DNA from: RUG708 sp050946535
GTDB lineage: Bacteria; Bacillota; Clostridia; Peptostreptococcales; Anaerovoracaceae
Reading direction: 5' to 3'
Assembly: GCA_050946535.1 (NCBI GenBank)
Contig: JBMNUZ010000003.1
Location: 132,672 to 196,671, forward strand
DNA: 64,000 nt
The notes below the pieces were generated by a model. That model did no database searches and had not been told where the DNA came from. It saw nothing but the letters and a program-made list of their open reading frames with translations. The translations under genes and the position numbers were made by a program. The first letter of the stretch is position 1; every line of letters begins with the position of its first letter. Below are positions 35,498 through 43,880 of the stretch, one piece after another.

Positions 35498-35980
35498 ATG
35501 AAAGTTGGAATCGTTATGGGAAGCAAGTCGGACTATCCCGTTGTTGAAAAAGCAGAAAACATGCTGAAAAAATTCGGCGTGGATTATGTAACCCGCGTGA
35601 TCTCAGCACACAGGACACCGCTTGCAGCTCAGAAATTCGCTTCTGAAGCAGAGGAAAACGGTATCGAAGTTATAATCTCAGCGGCGGGCAAAGCAGCCCA
35701 CCTCGGCGGAGTGCTGGCATCCTACACGACAGTGCCTGTAATCGGACTGCCGATCAAGTCGTCGACGCTCGACGGACTTGATTCTCTGCTTTCAACGGTT
35801 CAGATGCCGAAGGGAATTCCTGTGGCTACGGTCGCGATCAACGGTGCTGAAAACGCAGGAATACTGGCTGTGCAGATGCTTTCGGTCAAATATCCTGAAC
35901 TCAGGGAAAAGATGAAGGCGTACAGAAAGGAAATGGCTGATTCCGTAACTGCCGACGACGAAGCGATGCAGGCAAAATAA
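35498..35980 (+). CDS. purE: N5-carboxyaminoimidazole ribonucleotide mutase
   Basis: Carboxylation step of purine synthesis. The 160-residue protein has GIVMGSKSDYPVVEKA, ISAHRTPLAAQKFA, AAGKAAHLGGVLASYTTVPVIGLP and VATVAINGAENAGILAVQML, all hallmarks of PurE. No purK lies beside it, so whether it uses N5-CAIR (class I) or bicarbonate directly (class II) cannot be settled here. ATG 35498 follows GAAAGGACA. The 88-bp gap after purL holds a small GGCGGCC/GGCCGTC hairpin near 35420-35440 without a T-run. Confidence 0.95.
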   Translation: MKVGIVMGSKSDYPVVEKAENMLKKFGVDYVTRVISAHRTPLAAQKFASEAEENGIEVIISAAGKAAHLGGVLASYTTVPVIGLPIKSSTLDGLDSLLSTVQMPKGIPVATVAINGAENAGILAVQMLSVKYPELREKMKAYRKEMADSVTADDEAMQAK

Positions 35981-36037
35981 GCCCTGTATGTCAACCTGTT
36001 ATTGAAGAAATTAAGTCCGGAGAGGAAAAATATTAAT

Positions 36038-37558
36038 ATGGAGAACAATGAATGGGTCAGAGAACTTCTTGATGACGACAAGTTCCACGATGAGTGCGGA
36101 GTAATCGGCATCATGTCTCCAGGCCAGAAAAACGTTGCAAAGGATATATATTTCGGTCTGCATTCCCTGCAGCACAGAGGGCAGGAAAGCGCCGGCATAG
36201 CGTCCAACATGTACGGAAACATCAACTGCTACAAGGAGATGGGACTTGTCCAGGAGGTTTTCGACGACGATATCATGTCTAAACTTCCAGGCGATATCGG
36301 AATCGGCCACGTGAGGTATTCGACCGCAGGCGGCAGCAGGGTCATAAATGCTCAGCCTATCGTGGTCTATTCCAAGTACGGATCGCTCGCAATCGCGCAC
36401 AACGGAAATCTCGTCAATGCAGTTGCGATGAGAAATCAGATGGAAGACCAGGGTTATATTTTTCAGACAGACATCGATACAGAAGTTATCGCGGCGCTGA
36501 TCGCCAGGAATCTCAGAAACGGAACTCTGGAGGAGGCCGTCAGCAAGACGTGCCTGATGGCTCAGGGCGGATTCGCTCTGGTGATGACGATGGGCAGCAA
36601 ACTCATAGGCGTCAGGGATCCGCACGGAATCCGTCCGCTATGCATCGGAAAGACTGAGAACGGCTATATCCTGTCGTCCGAGAGCTGCGTATTTGCGCTT
36701 CAGGGCGCCGAATTCGTCCGCGACGTGAAGCCGGGCGAAATGGTAGTATTCGAAGACGGCGAGATGAAGAGCATCATGTACGGATCCGCCGAATGCAGGA
36801 TGTGCTCGTTCGAGTACGTGTACTTCGCGAGAACAGACAGTTTCATCGACGGCATCGGCGTATATCAGTCGAGACGCAAAGCCGGAAGAATCCTCGCACG
36901 CGCCGACAAGGACGACACAGACGCGGATCTGGTCATAGCCGTTCCTGACTCCGGCACTGTCGCAGCCATAGGCTATGCGGAGGAATCCGGCATACCGTTC
37001 GGAGAAGGATTCATCAAGAACAGATATGTCGGACGCACATTCATACAGCCTACCCAGGAGATGAGAGAGCTCTCCGTCATGATGAAGCTCAACGTGCTCA
37101 AAGGCAACATCGAAGGCAAGAGAATCGTCATGATCGACGACTCGATCGTCCGCGGCACGACGAGCGTAAAGATCGTGAAGATGCTCAGAAAAGCCGGAGT
37201 AAAAGAAATACACATGCGCATAAGTTCGCCGCCTGTGGCATATCCGTGCTACATGGGCATAGATACGCCGGACAGAGACAAGCTGATGGCTGCCAACAAA
37301 ACCGTAGAAGAGATGAGGAAGCACATCGGCGTCGATTCGCTCAAATTCCTGCCTGTGGACGGACTCAAGAAGTGTATCGGCCTCGGCGACAACATATGCA
37401 CGGCATGCTTTACAGGAGAATATCCGGTGGAGTTGATCGACCAGAATTACGATACCAACAAGCTTTACAACGATGACCGCATGGTCGGAGAATACGACGA
37501 CCTTCATCCGGAACAGAATGCGGATGGATTGAATCCTATACAACGTAACCGCAATTAA
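36038..37558 (+). CDS. purF: Amidophosphoribosyltransferase
   Basis: First committed step of purine synthesis: PRPP plus glutamine to phosphoribosylamine. The 506-residue protein begins with a 19-residue propeptide that must be cleaved to expose C20 in HDECGVIGIM as N-terminal nucleophile. It has the Ntn glutaminase domain, the PRTase loop RIVMIDDSIVRGTTS, and cysteines in MCSFEYVYFARTDS, YPCYMGIDTP and CIGLGDNICTACFTGEYP that bind a [4Fe-4S] cluster, as in the B. subtilis enzyme. ATG 36038 follows GGAGAGG by about 12 nt. It is 57 bp after purE and 16 bp before purM. Confidence 0.96.
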   Translation: MENNEWVRELLDDDKFHDECGVIGIMSPGQKNVAKDIYFGLHSLQHRGQESAGIASNMYGNINCYKEMGLVQEVFDDDIMSKLPGDIGIGHVRYSTAGGSRVINAQPIVVYSKYGSLAIAHNGNLVNAVAMRNQMEDQGYIFQTDIDTEVIAALIARNLRNGTLEEAVSKTCLMAQGGFALVMTMGSKLIGVRDPHGIRPLCIGKTENGYILSSESCVFALQGAEFVRDVKPGEMVVFEDGEMKSIMYGSAECRMCSFEYVYFARTDSFIDGIGVYQSRRKAGRILARADKDDTDADLVIAVPDSGTVAAIGYAEESGIPFGEGFIKNRYVGRTFIQPTQEMRELSVMMKLNVLKGNIEGKRIVMIDDSIVRGTTSVKIVKMLRKAGVKEIHMRISSPPVAYPCYMGIDTPDRDKLMAANKTVEEMRKHIGVDSLKFLPVDGLKKCIGLGDNICTACFTGEYPVELIDQNYDTNKLYNDDRMVGEYDDLHPEQNADGLNPIQRNRN

Positions 37559-37574
37559 GGAGAAAAAACAGAAA

Positions 37575-38621
37575 ATGGCAAAGTTAACATACAAAGATGC
37601 AGGTGTTGATACTAAAGAAGGCGGACGCGCAGTCGAGCTCATGAAAGAGCACGTAAAGCGCACGTTCACCGACAAGGTGCTTACCGGACTCGGCAGCTTC
37701 GGCAGCCTCTACAAGCCTGATCTGTCGGGAATAAAGGAGCCTGTCCTCGTCGCAGGCACCGACGGAGTCGGCACGAAACTCAAGGTGGCATTTCAGCTCG
37801 ACAAGCACGATACGGTCGGCAGAGACTGTGTGGCAATGTGTGTCAACGACATCGTATGCCAGGGAGCATCGCCTATGTTCTTCCTCGACTACATCGCTAC
37901 GGGAAAAGTAAAGGCTGAGAAGATAGCGGACATCGTTAAAGGCATTGCAGACGGCTGCATCCTCGGAGAATGCTCGCTGGTAGGCGGAGAAACAGCCGAG
38001 ATGCCTTCGTTCTACGGTGAAGACGAATACGATATGGCTGGTTTCGCCGTAGGAATCGTCGACAGGGATAAAATAATCGACGGGAGCAAGGTCAGCGAGG
38101 GAGACATGATCATAGGACTTCCTTCCAGCGGAATACACAGCAACGGCTATTCCCTTGTGAGAAAGATCTTCTTCGACAACGAGAACATGGACGTCCACGA
38201 TTACATCGACGAGCTCGGAACGACTCTCGGCGAGGCTCTCATCGAGCCTACGCGCATCTACGTGAAACAGGCCAAGGTAGTGTTTGAAGAGTGCGACGTC
38301 CACGGTGTCGTTCACATCACGGGCGGAGGATTCTACGAAAACATTCCTAGAATCATTCCTGATGGCCTCTGCGCGGAAATCGTGAGAGGAACGTGGGAGG
38401 TTCTCCCGATCTTCGATTACATCCAGAAGAAGGGCGGCATCGAGACGACCGAAATGTTCTCCACATTCAACATGGGAATCGGCATGATGTTCGTCGTCGA
38501 CAAGGACGATGCTCCGGGAGTGATGGGCGCTCTCGCAGCGAACGGAGAATTCCCATCGGTGATTGGGAGAATAGTGAAGTCTGAAAACAAAGAAACCGTA
38601 AGAATCGTTGAATCAGTATAG
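37575..38621 (+). CDS. purM: Phosphoribosylformylglycinamidine cyclo-ligase
   Basis: Closes FGAM to aminoimidazole ribonucleotide with ATP. The 348-residue protein has YKDAGVDTKEGGRAVELMK, AGTDGVGTKLKVAF, MCVNDIVCQGASPMFFLDYIA, GGETAEMPSFY, GLPSSGIHSNGYSLVRK and HITGGGFYENIPRI, a complete PurM pattern. GGAGAAAA precedes ATG 37575. It is followed by the PurN-PurD gene, whose ribosome-binding site overlaps the purM stop codon. Confidence 0.96.
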   Translation: MAKLTYKDAGVDTKEGGRAVELMKEHVKRTFTDKVLTGLGSFGSLYKPDLSGIKEPVLVAGTDGVGTKLKVAFQLDKHDTVGRDCVAMCVNDIVCQGASPMFFLDYIATGKVKAEKIADIVKGIADGCILGECSLVGGETAEMPSFYGEDEYDMAGFAVGIVDRDKIIDGSKVSEGDMIIGLPSSGIHSNGYSLVRKIFFDNENMDVHDYIDELGTTLGEALIEPTRIYVKQAKVVFEECDVHGVVHITGGGFYENIPRIIPDGLCAEIVRGTWEVLPIFDYIQKKGGIETTEMFSTFNMGIGMMFVVDKDDAPGVMGALAANGEFPSVIGRIVKSENKETVRIVESV

Positions 38622-38630
38622 GTGGACCAG

Positions 38631-40484
38631 ATGACAAAGATTTCAGTACTCGTGTCCGGAGGCGGCACAGACTTTCAGTCTATAATTGACAATATCGAAA
38701 ACGGAAACATACCTGACGCGGAGATCGTTCAGGTGATCTCGAGCAAAGAAGATGCCTACGCTCTGGAAAGGGCGAAGAAACACAACATCCCGGGGAAATT
38801 CATAGGCAAAGGAAATTACCCCGATATGGGCAAGCGCACTGAGGCGATCCTCGCCGCTCTCGACGGAGCAGACACGGACCTCGTCGTCCTGGCAGGGTAT
38901 ATAAGCATCGTACAGCCCGAGATCATAAAGAAATACAAAAACAGGATCATCAACATTCATCCTGCGCTCATTCCGAAATACTGCGGCAAAGGATTCTACG
39001 GAATCAGAGTCCACCAGGCCGTTTTAAAGGGCGGAGAAAAGGAATCCGGTGCCACCGTGCATTTCGTAGATGAAGGCGTGGACACCGGCCGGATCATTCT
39101 TCAGAAAAAGGTTCCGGTTCTCGAAGGAGACACTCCGGAAGACCTCGCCGCAAGGGTCCTTGAGATCGAGCATCAGATACTCCCTGAAGCTGTACGCATG
39201 TTCTGCACAGGAGAACTCGGAAAGAAGATACTCGTAGTCGGCGGAGGCGGCAGAGAACACGCCATCGTCTGGAAGCTCGCGCAGAGCTACAAAGTCGGCA
39301 GAATTTACTGCGCACCGGGCAACCCGGGAATCGCAGAACAGGCCACCTGCGTTCCGATCGGCGCCGAAGATCTGGAAGAGATCAGAGATTTCTGCGTCGA
39401 GAAGGATATAGACATGGCCGTCATCGGTCCTGAGGTTCCGCTTTCGATGGGGATCACCGATCTCCTTAACGAGGCCGGAGTAAAGGTCTTCGGACCGGAC
39501 AAGAGCTGTTCGCGCCTCGAGGGAAGCAAGTCGTTCACGAAGTCGTTCCTGATGCGCCACAACATTCCTACTGCTAAATACAAGGAATATACGGACGCCG
39601 ATTCGCTCAGAAAAGACATAGGCATATTCGGATATCCGATGGTTCTCAAGGCGGACGGCCTCGCCGCAGGCAAGGGAGTCGTTCTCGCAGAGAATGCAGA
39701 GGAAGCAGAAGCTGCAATCCACGAGATGATGGAGGAACACAAATTCGGCGGAGCAGCCGACAAGGTCATCGTCGAGGAGTGCCTCAGAGGAGTGGAAGCG
39801 TCTATGCTCTGCTTCGTGGACGGCAAGACGATCGTTCCTATGGAATCGGCTCAGGACTACAAGCGCATCTACGATGACGACAAGGGCCCGAACACAGGAG
39901 GCATGGGATCGTACTCGCCGAGCCTGCTCTTCAACGAAGAGCTGGAGAAGCAGATCAGGGAGCAGATCCTCGATCCTACTATCAACGGTTTCATAGAGGA
40001 CGGACTCGATTTCCACGGCGTGCTCTTCATCGGACTCATGCTCAGCGAAGACGGCCCTAAGGTCATAGAATTCAACAACAGATTCGGAGATCCTGAGACT
40101 CAGTCGGTTCTCATGAGGCTCGACAGCGATCTCGAAGAAATATTCGAGGCCTGCATCGACGGTACTCTGGCTGACACAGAGATCAAGTGGAGCGGCCGCA
40201 GAGCCGTCTGCGTCGTTCTCGCAAGCGGCGGATATCCGGGAAGCTACGAGAAGGGCAAAGTCATAAGCGGTCTTGGCGACGTCGACGATGACATCGTGGT
40301 ATTTCACGCGGGCACGGCTTTGAAGGACGGTAAGATAGTCACATCCGGAGGCCGTGTGCTCGGAGTGACGGCGACTGGAAAGACGAACGACGAAGCGAGG
40401 GCCAGAGCGTTCGACAACGTGAAGCGCATAAGCTTCGACGGCATGTACTACAGAAACGATATAGGCAAGGTAAACAGACATTGA
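38631..40484 (+). CDS. Fused GAR formyltransferase (PurN) and GAR synthetase (PurD)
   Basis: One 617-residue polypeptide carries two enzymes. Residues 1-195 are PurN, using formyl-THF: VLVSGGGTDFQSIID, NIHPALIPKYCGKGFYG (N108, H110) and VHFVDEGVDTGRII (D151). Residues 197-617 are PurD, an ATP-grasp glycinamide synthetase: KILVVGGGGREHAIVWKLA, APGNPGIA, LKADGLAAGKGVV, FNNRFGDPETQ. The order N-then-D means the PurD product is the substrate of the preceding PurN domain. ATG 38631 is 5 nt after AGGTGG, which overlaps the purM stop; a GTG at 38622 is too close to that site. No start or stop lies at the junction (near C192-TGEL). Confidence 0.95.
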   Translation: MTKISVLVSGGGTDFQSIIDNIENGNIPDAEIVQVISSKEDAYALERAKKHNIPGKFIGKGNYPDMGKRTEAILAALDGADTDLVVLAGYISIVQPEIIKKYKNRIINIHPALIPKYCGKGFYGIRVHQAVLKGGEKESGATVHFVDEGVDTGRIILQKKVPVLEGDTPEDLAARVLEIEHQILPEAVRMFCTGELGKKILVVGGGGREHAIVWKLAQSYKVGRIYCAPGNPGIAEQATCVPIGAEDLEEIRDFCVEKDIDMAVIGPEVPLSMGITDLLNEAGVKVFGPDKSCSRLEGSKSFTKSFLMRHNIPTAKYKEYTDADSLRKDIGIFGYPMVLKADGLAAGKGVVLAENAEEAEAAIHEMMEEHKFGGAADKVIVEECLRGVEASMLCFVDGKTIVPMESAQDYKRIYDDDKGPNTGGMGSYSPSLLFNEELEKQIREQILDPTINGFIEDGLDFHGVLFIGLMLSEDGPKVIEFNNRFGDPETQSVLMRLDSDLEEIFEACIDGTLADTEIKWSGRRAVCVVLASGGYPGSYEKGKVISGLGDVDDDIVVFHAGTALKDGKIVTSGGRVLGVTATGKTNDEARARAFDNVKRISFDGMYYRNDIGKVNRH

Positions 40485-40500
40485 TTTCGGCAAATGGCAA

Positions 40501-41157
40501 ATGAGTGATAAAAGAAAAGAAGGCGGACAGCACGGCCGAAGTGCAAACAGACAGGGAAAAACCGGAAGAGAATACTGGAGACCGGGAAACATGCTCTATC
40601 CCCTTCCGGTCGTTCTCGTAAGCTGTGCTGACAGTGAAGGAAAACCTAATATTTTTACGGTCGCGTGGACGGGAACCATTTGTTCTGACCCTGCGATGGT
40701 ATATATTTCGGTGCGTCCGGAAAGATATTCCCACGACATACTCGAGGCAGCGGGAGAATTCGTGATAAACCTCACGACGGCGAAACTGGCCAAAGCAGTC
40801 GATTACTGCGGCGTGAAGAGCGGCAGGGACGTAGACAAGTTCAAGGAATGCGGTCTCACTCCGGTTCCGTCCGGACACGTATCGGCTCCTTCGATCAGGG
40901 AATCGCCTGCGTCGATCGAGTGCAAAATCGAGAGGATAGAGCATCTCGGCTCTCACGACATGATGATCGCAAAGGTGCTCGGAGTATCGGTGGACGAAAA
41001 ATACATAGACAATTCTGGCAGGCTCATGCTTGAAAAGACGGATCCGCTGGTTTACTGCCACGGAGGATATTTCGAGCTGGGCAGCTACATAGGACATTTC
41101 GGTTTTTCTGTGCGCCGCAGGAAGACGGGCAGAAGCACCAGGATCAGGAGAAGATAA
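40501..41157 (+). CDS. Flavin reductase-like FMN-binding protein
   Basis: A 218-residue split-barrel flavin-binding protein of the flavin reductase-like/flavoredoxin family. Diagnostic is RPGNMLYPLPVVLVSCAD, then FTVAWTGTICSDPAMVYISVRPERYSHD and FVINLTTAKLAKAVDYCG. Family members bind FMN and reduce flavin or act as ferric or electron-transfer reductases; the substrate is unknown. The N-terminus is a charged 25-residue extension from ATG 40501, which has no clear ribosome-binding site; ATG 40591 (MLYPLP) is the alternative. It is 16 bp after purND and abuts the PrsW gene. Confidence 0.85.
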   Translation: MSDKRKEGGQHGRSANRQGKTGREYWRPGNMLYPLPVVLVSCADSEGKPNIFTVAWTGTICSDPAMVYISVRPERYSHDILEAAGEFVINLTTAKLAKAVDYCGVKSGRDVDKFKECGLTPVPSGHVSAPSIRESPASIECKIERIEHLGSHDMMIAKVLGVSVDEKYIDNSGRLMLEKTDPLVYCHGGYFELGSYIGHFGFSVRRRKTGRSTRIRRR

Positions 41158-42024
41158 TTGAACGATATTATACTGTTGGTGGCGGCAACCCCGCCTTTGT
41201 TTCTGGTATACCAGATTTATAAAATCGACGCTGTCGAACACGAACCGGTAGGACTTATCATAAAACTACTGGTAGGAGGCGGTGCGGTCACGATAGCCGC
41301 ATCGCTGCTTGAATACTTTTTTTCGTTTTTATATGCCGGAGATATATCTGCTCTTGCCGCTCAGCTGATTCACTATTTTCTGGTCGTCGCGGTGATCGAA
41401 GAGTGCTGCAAATATGTCGTTCTGCGGCTGATGACCTGGAATAATCCGGCGTTCAACTATACGTTCGACGGCGTGGTATACGCGGTGTCTGCATCGCTGG
41501 GATTCGCTCTCGTGGAAAACGTGATGTACACGGCTGCCTTAGGAATTAAAACAGGGCTGATCAGAGCATTCACAGCCATCGTACTTCACGCAGTGTGCGG
41601 AGTGTTCATGGGCTGCTACTACGGAGCGTCAAAAAAGTGTTCGGTTTCAGGAAATGCCAATGCAGCTTCGATGATGAATGCGAGGAGCCTCATAGTTCCG
41701 ATTCTGATTCACGGAACATACGATTTCTGTGCTTCGAATTCGAGCACGATATATACGGCGGCGTTCTTCATTTTTCTCATTTTCCTGTATTTTATTGCAT
41801 ATAACAGGATCAAATCGCTCGAGAGAAACGACACGCCGATACAAGGGCCAGGACCAGGATCGTTCGGCGGCGGATCATACGGCGGCGGAGGATACGGCGG
41901 TGGATATGATTCCGGCAACTATAATTCCGGCGGCTACAATGACAATGGCTACAATTCCGGCGGCTACAATGACAACGGCTACAATTCCAACGATTATAAT
42001 TCCGACGACTACAGGAGATACTGA
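41158..42024 (+). CDS. PrsW-family intramembrane metalloprotease with Gly/Tyr/Asn-rich tail
   Basis: A 288-residue polytopic membrane protein of the PrsW/M82 family (CPBP-like clan). In B. subtilis PrsW performs site-1 cleavage of anti-sigma factor RsiW. The motifs are VIEECCKYVVL (E81-E82...K85), FDGVVYAVSASLGFALVENVMY, LHAVCGVFMG and ILIHGTYDF, giving the Glu and His ligands. Residues 230-288 form a repetitive GGGSYGGGGYGGG / SGGYNDNGYN tail that is not part of the family. TTG 41158 directly follows the flavin reductase stop, with AGGAG 7 nt upstream. No anti-sigma gene lies nearby, so its substrate is unknown. Confidence 0.87.
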   Translation: MNDIILLVAATPPLFLVYQIYKIDAVEHEPVGLIIKLLVGGGAVTIAASLLEYFFSFLYAGDISALAAQLIHYFLVVAVIEECCKYVVLRLMTWNNPAFNYTFDGVVYAVSASLGFALVENVMYTAALGIKTGLIRAFTAIVLHAVCGVFMGCYYGASKKCSVSGNANAASMMNARSLIVPILIHGTYDFCASNSSTIYTAAFFIFLIFLYFIAYNRIKSLERNDTPIQGPGPGSFGGGSYGGGGYGGGYDSGNYNSGGYNDNGYNSGGYNDNGYNSNDYNSDDYRRY

Positions 42025-42077
42025 GGTATTCCGCATGGCATGAAACTGCCATTTTCGAATAAAGGAGGACTTATTAA

Positions 42078-43127
42078 ATGAAAATTGCTATTGACGGTAT
42101 GGGCGGAGACAACGCTCCTCAGGAAATAGTAAAGGGCTGTGTGGAAGCAGCCAGAATGATCGACGACGAGATATACATAGTCGGCGTCGAAGATGCAATC
42201 AGGAAAGAACTGAAGAATTACATTTCAATTCCAGGCAACATAAAGATTGTCAATGCGACACAGGTAATAACAGGCGAAGACCAGCCGGTAAAAGCGGTGC
42301 GCGCTAAGAAGGATTCCTCGCTTATAAAGGCGATTTCGCTCGTGCGCGAGGGGATCTGCGACGCCGTCATTTCCGCTGGAAATACCGGAGCGCTTATGGC
42401 AGGATCACTCTTCATACTCGGGAGAATCAAGGGCATCGAGCGCCCGGCGATAGGCACGTCTTATCCGCAGGCTGACGGCAGTCCGACTTTCCTGGTCGAC
42501 GCGGGAGCAAACGCCGAGTGCAAACCATCGCAGCTCGTGCAGTTCGCGACGATGGGAAGCATCTACATGGAGAAGGTAATCGGAGTCGAAAATCCTTCGG
42601 TCGGTCTCATAAATATAGGCACAGAAGAGCACAAGGGAACTCCGGTGCTGAAGGAAACCTACCAGCTGCTCAAGGAAAGCAATATCAATTTCTGCGGCAA
42701 TATTGAAGCGAGAGATATTCCTTATCATCCGGCGGACGTTTTCGTTTGCGACGGTTTTACCGGAAATAACATCCTCAAGCTCACCGAAGGAATGGCTCAG
42801 CGCTACATGGCCCTGCTGAAGGATATGTTCAAGTCGAATGTGGTTACGAAGATGAGCGCGGTCGCCATGATGGGAAAGCTCAAGGAACTGAAGGAGCTCA
42901 TGGACTATTCCGAATACGGTGCGGCTCCTCTGCTGGGAATAAAAGGCGTAGTGCTCAAGATGCACGGATCCTCGAAGTCGAACGCGGTCAAAAACGCGAT
43001 CATCAAGGGCAGAAAATACGTCGAAGAAAATGTAGTAGGAATAATCGACCAGAACGTGGCGAAATACGGCCTTGAAAACGCGGCGAAACAAGATGACAAG
43101 GCCGATGCAGCAAACAAGGGGGCTTAA
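42078..43127 (+). CDS. plsX: Phosphate acyltransferase PlsX
   Basis: Makes acyl-phosphate from acyl-ACP, the donor for PlsY. The 349-residue protein starts KIAIDGMGGDNAPQEIVKG and contains VISAGNTGALMAGSL, ERPAIGTSYP, DAGANAECKP, GLINIGTEEHKGTP, VCDGFTGNNILKL and GAAPLLGIKGVVLKMHGSS, a complete PlsX pattern. AAAGGAGG precedes ATG 42078. Unlike many Bacillota there are no fab genes or acpP between plsX and rnc; only 3 bp separate them. plsY and gpsA lie 7-8 kb downstream on the same strand. Confidence 0.96.
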   Translation: MKIAIDGMGGDNAPQEIVKGCVEAARMIDDEIYIVGVEDAIRKELKNYISIPGNIKIVNATQVITGEDQPVKAVRAKKDSSLIKAISLVREGICDAVISAGNTGALMAGSLFILGRIKGIERPAIGTSYPQADGSPTFLVDAGANAECKPSQLVQFATMGSIYMEKVIGVENPSVGLINIGTEEHKGTPVLKETYQLLKESNINFCGNIEARDIPYHPADVFVCDGFTGNNILKLTEGMAQRYMALLKDMFKSNVVTKMSAVAMMGKLKELKELMDYSEYGAAPLLGIKGVVLKMHGSSKSNAVKNAIIKGRKYVEENVVGIIDQNVAKYGLENAAKQDDKADAANKGA

Positions 43128-43130
43128 TAG

Positions 43131-43880
43131 TTGAGCAGAAATCTCGACGTGCTGAGTGAAAAACTCGGATACAGATTCAAGAACAGAGACCTGCTTGGAA
43201 ACGCACTCGTTCACAGCTCATATGCGCACGAGCACAACATGAGCTACAGCGCAAACAACGAAAGACTGGAGTTTCTCGGAGACGCCTTCTTCGACGCAGT
43301 GATAGCTGAAAAGCTCTACTTCCTTGAAAGAGAGCAGGAAGAAGGTACTCTGAGCAAGCTCAGAGCTTCTGTCGTGTGTGAGGAATCACTGATCAGAAAA
43401 GCTGACGAAATAGGACTGGCCGGATACGTCCTGCTGGGCAACGGAGAAAAGACTAATGCGGTCGCACTGGGACACAAAGCATTTGAAGCCGATGCCCTGG
43501 AGGCGGTATTCGGCGCTGTTTTTCTTGACGGAGGATATCCCGCGGTGAGGGATGTAATCCTCAGGCTGTTCAGCGACGTGATCGACGACGCCCTTCACGG
43601 CAGACTCAGCAACGATTACAAGTCGAGGCTTCAGGAAGTCCTGAACGCCGGCGGTCAGGCGCATCTCGAGTACGCTGTCATCGGCGAATCGGGGCCGGAT
43701 CACGACAAGACGTTTGAAGCAGAAGTACGAAACAACGGAGAGATCCTCGGCAGAGGAAACGGAAAGACGAAGAAACAGGCGGAGCAGCATGCTGCCAGAA
43801 TGGCTCTCCGCTCGATGGAAGCTGATGAAAACGGCGAACCCGTGGCAGCAGAGGTAGAAAATGAGCAAAAAGACAGTTAA
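43131..43880 (+). CDS. rnc: Ribonuclease III
   Basis: Double-strand-specific endonuclease for rRNA and mRNA processing. The 249-residue protein has the signature NERLEFLGDAFFDAVIA (residues 43-59, catalytic acids E47 and D51), the second acidic site in DALEAVFGAVFLDGG, and a C-terminal dsRNA-binding domain DYKSRLQEVLNAGG...GKTKKQAEQHAARMAL. The start is TTG 43131, 8 nt after AGGGGG; no ATG is available upstream of the conserved region. The last 20 bp overlap the SMC-like gene, so the two are translationally linked. Confidence 0.95.
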   Translation: MSRNLDVLSEKLGYRFKNRDLLGNALVHSSYAHEHNMSYSANNERLEFLGDAFFDAVIAEKLYFLEREQEEGTLSKLRASVVCEESLIRKADEIGLAGYVLLGNGEKTNAVALGHKAFEADALEAVFGAVFLDGGYPAVRDVILRLFSDVIDDALHGRLSNDYKSRLQEVLNAGGQAHLEYAVIGESGPDHDKTFEAEVRNNGEILGRGNGKTKKQAEQHAARMALRSMEADENGEPVAAEVENEQKDS

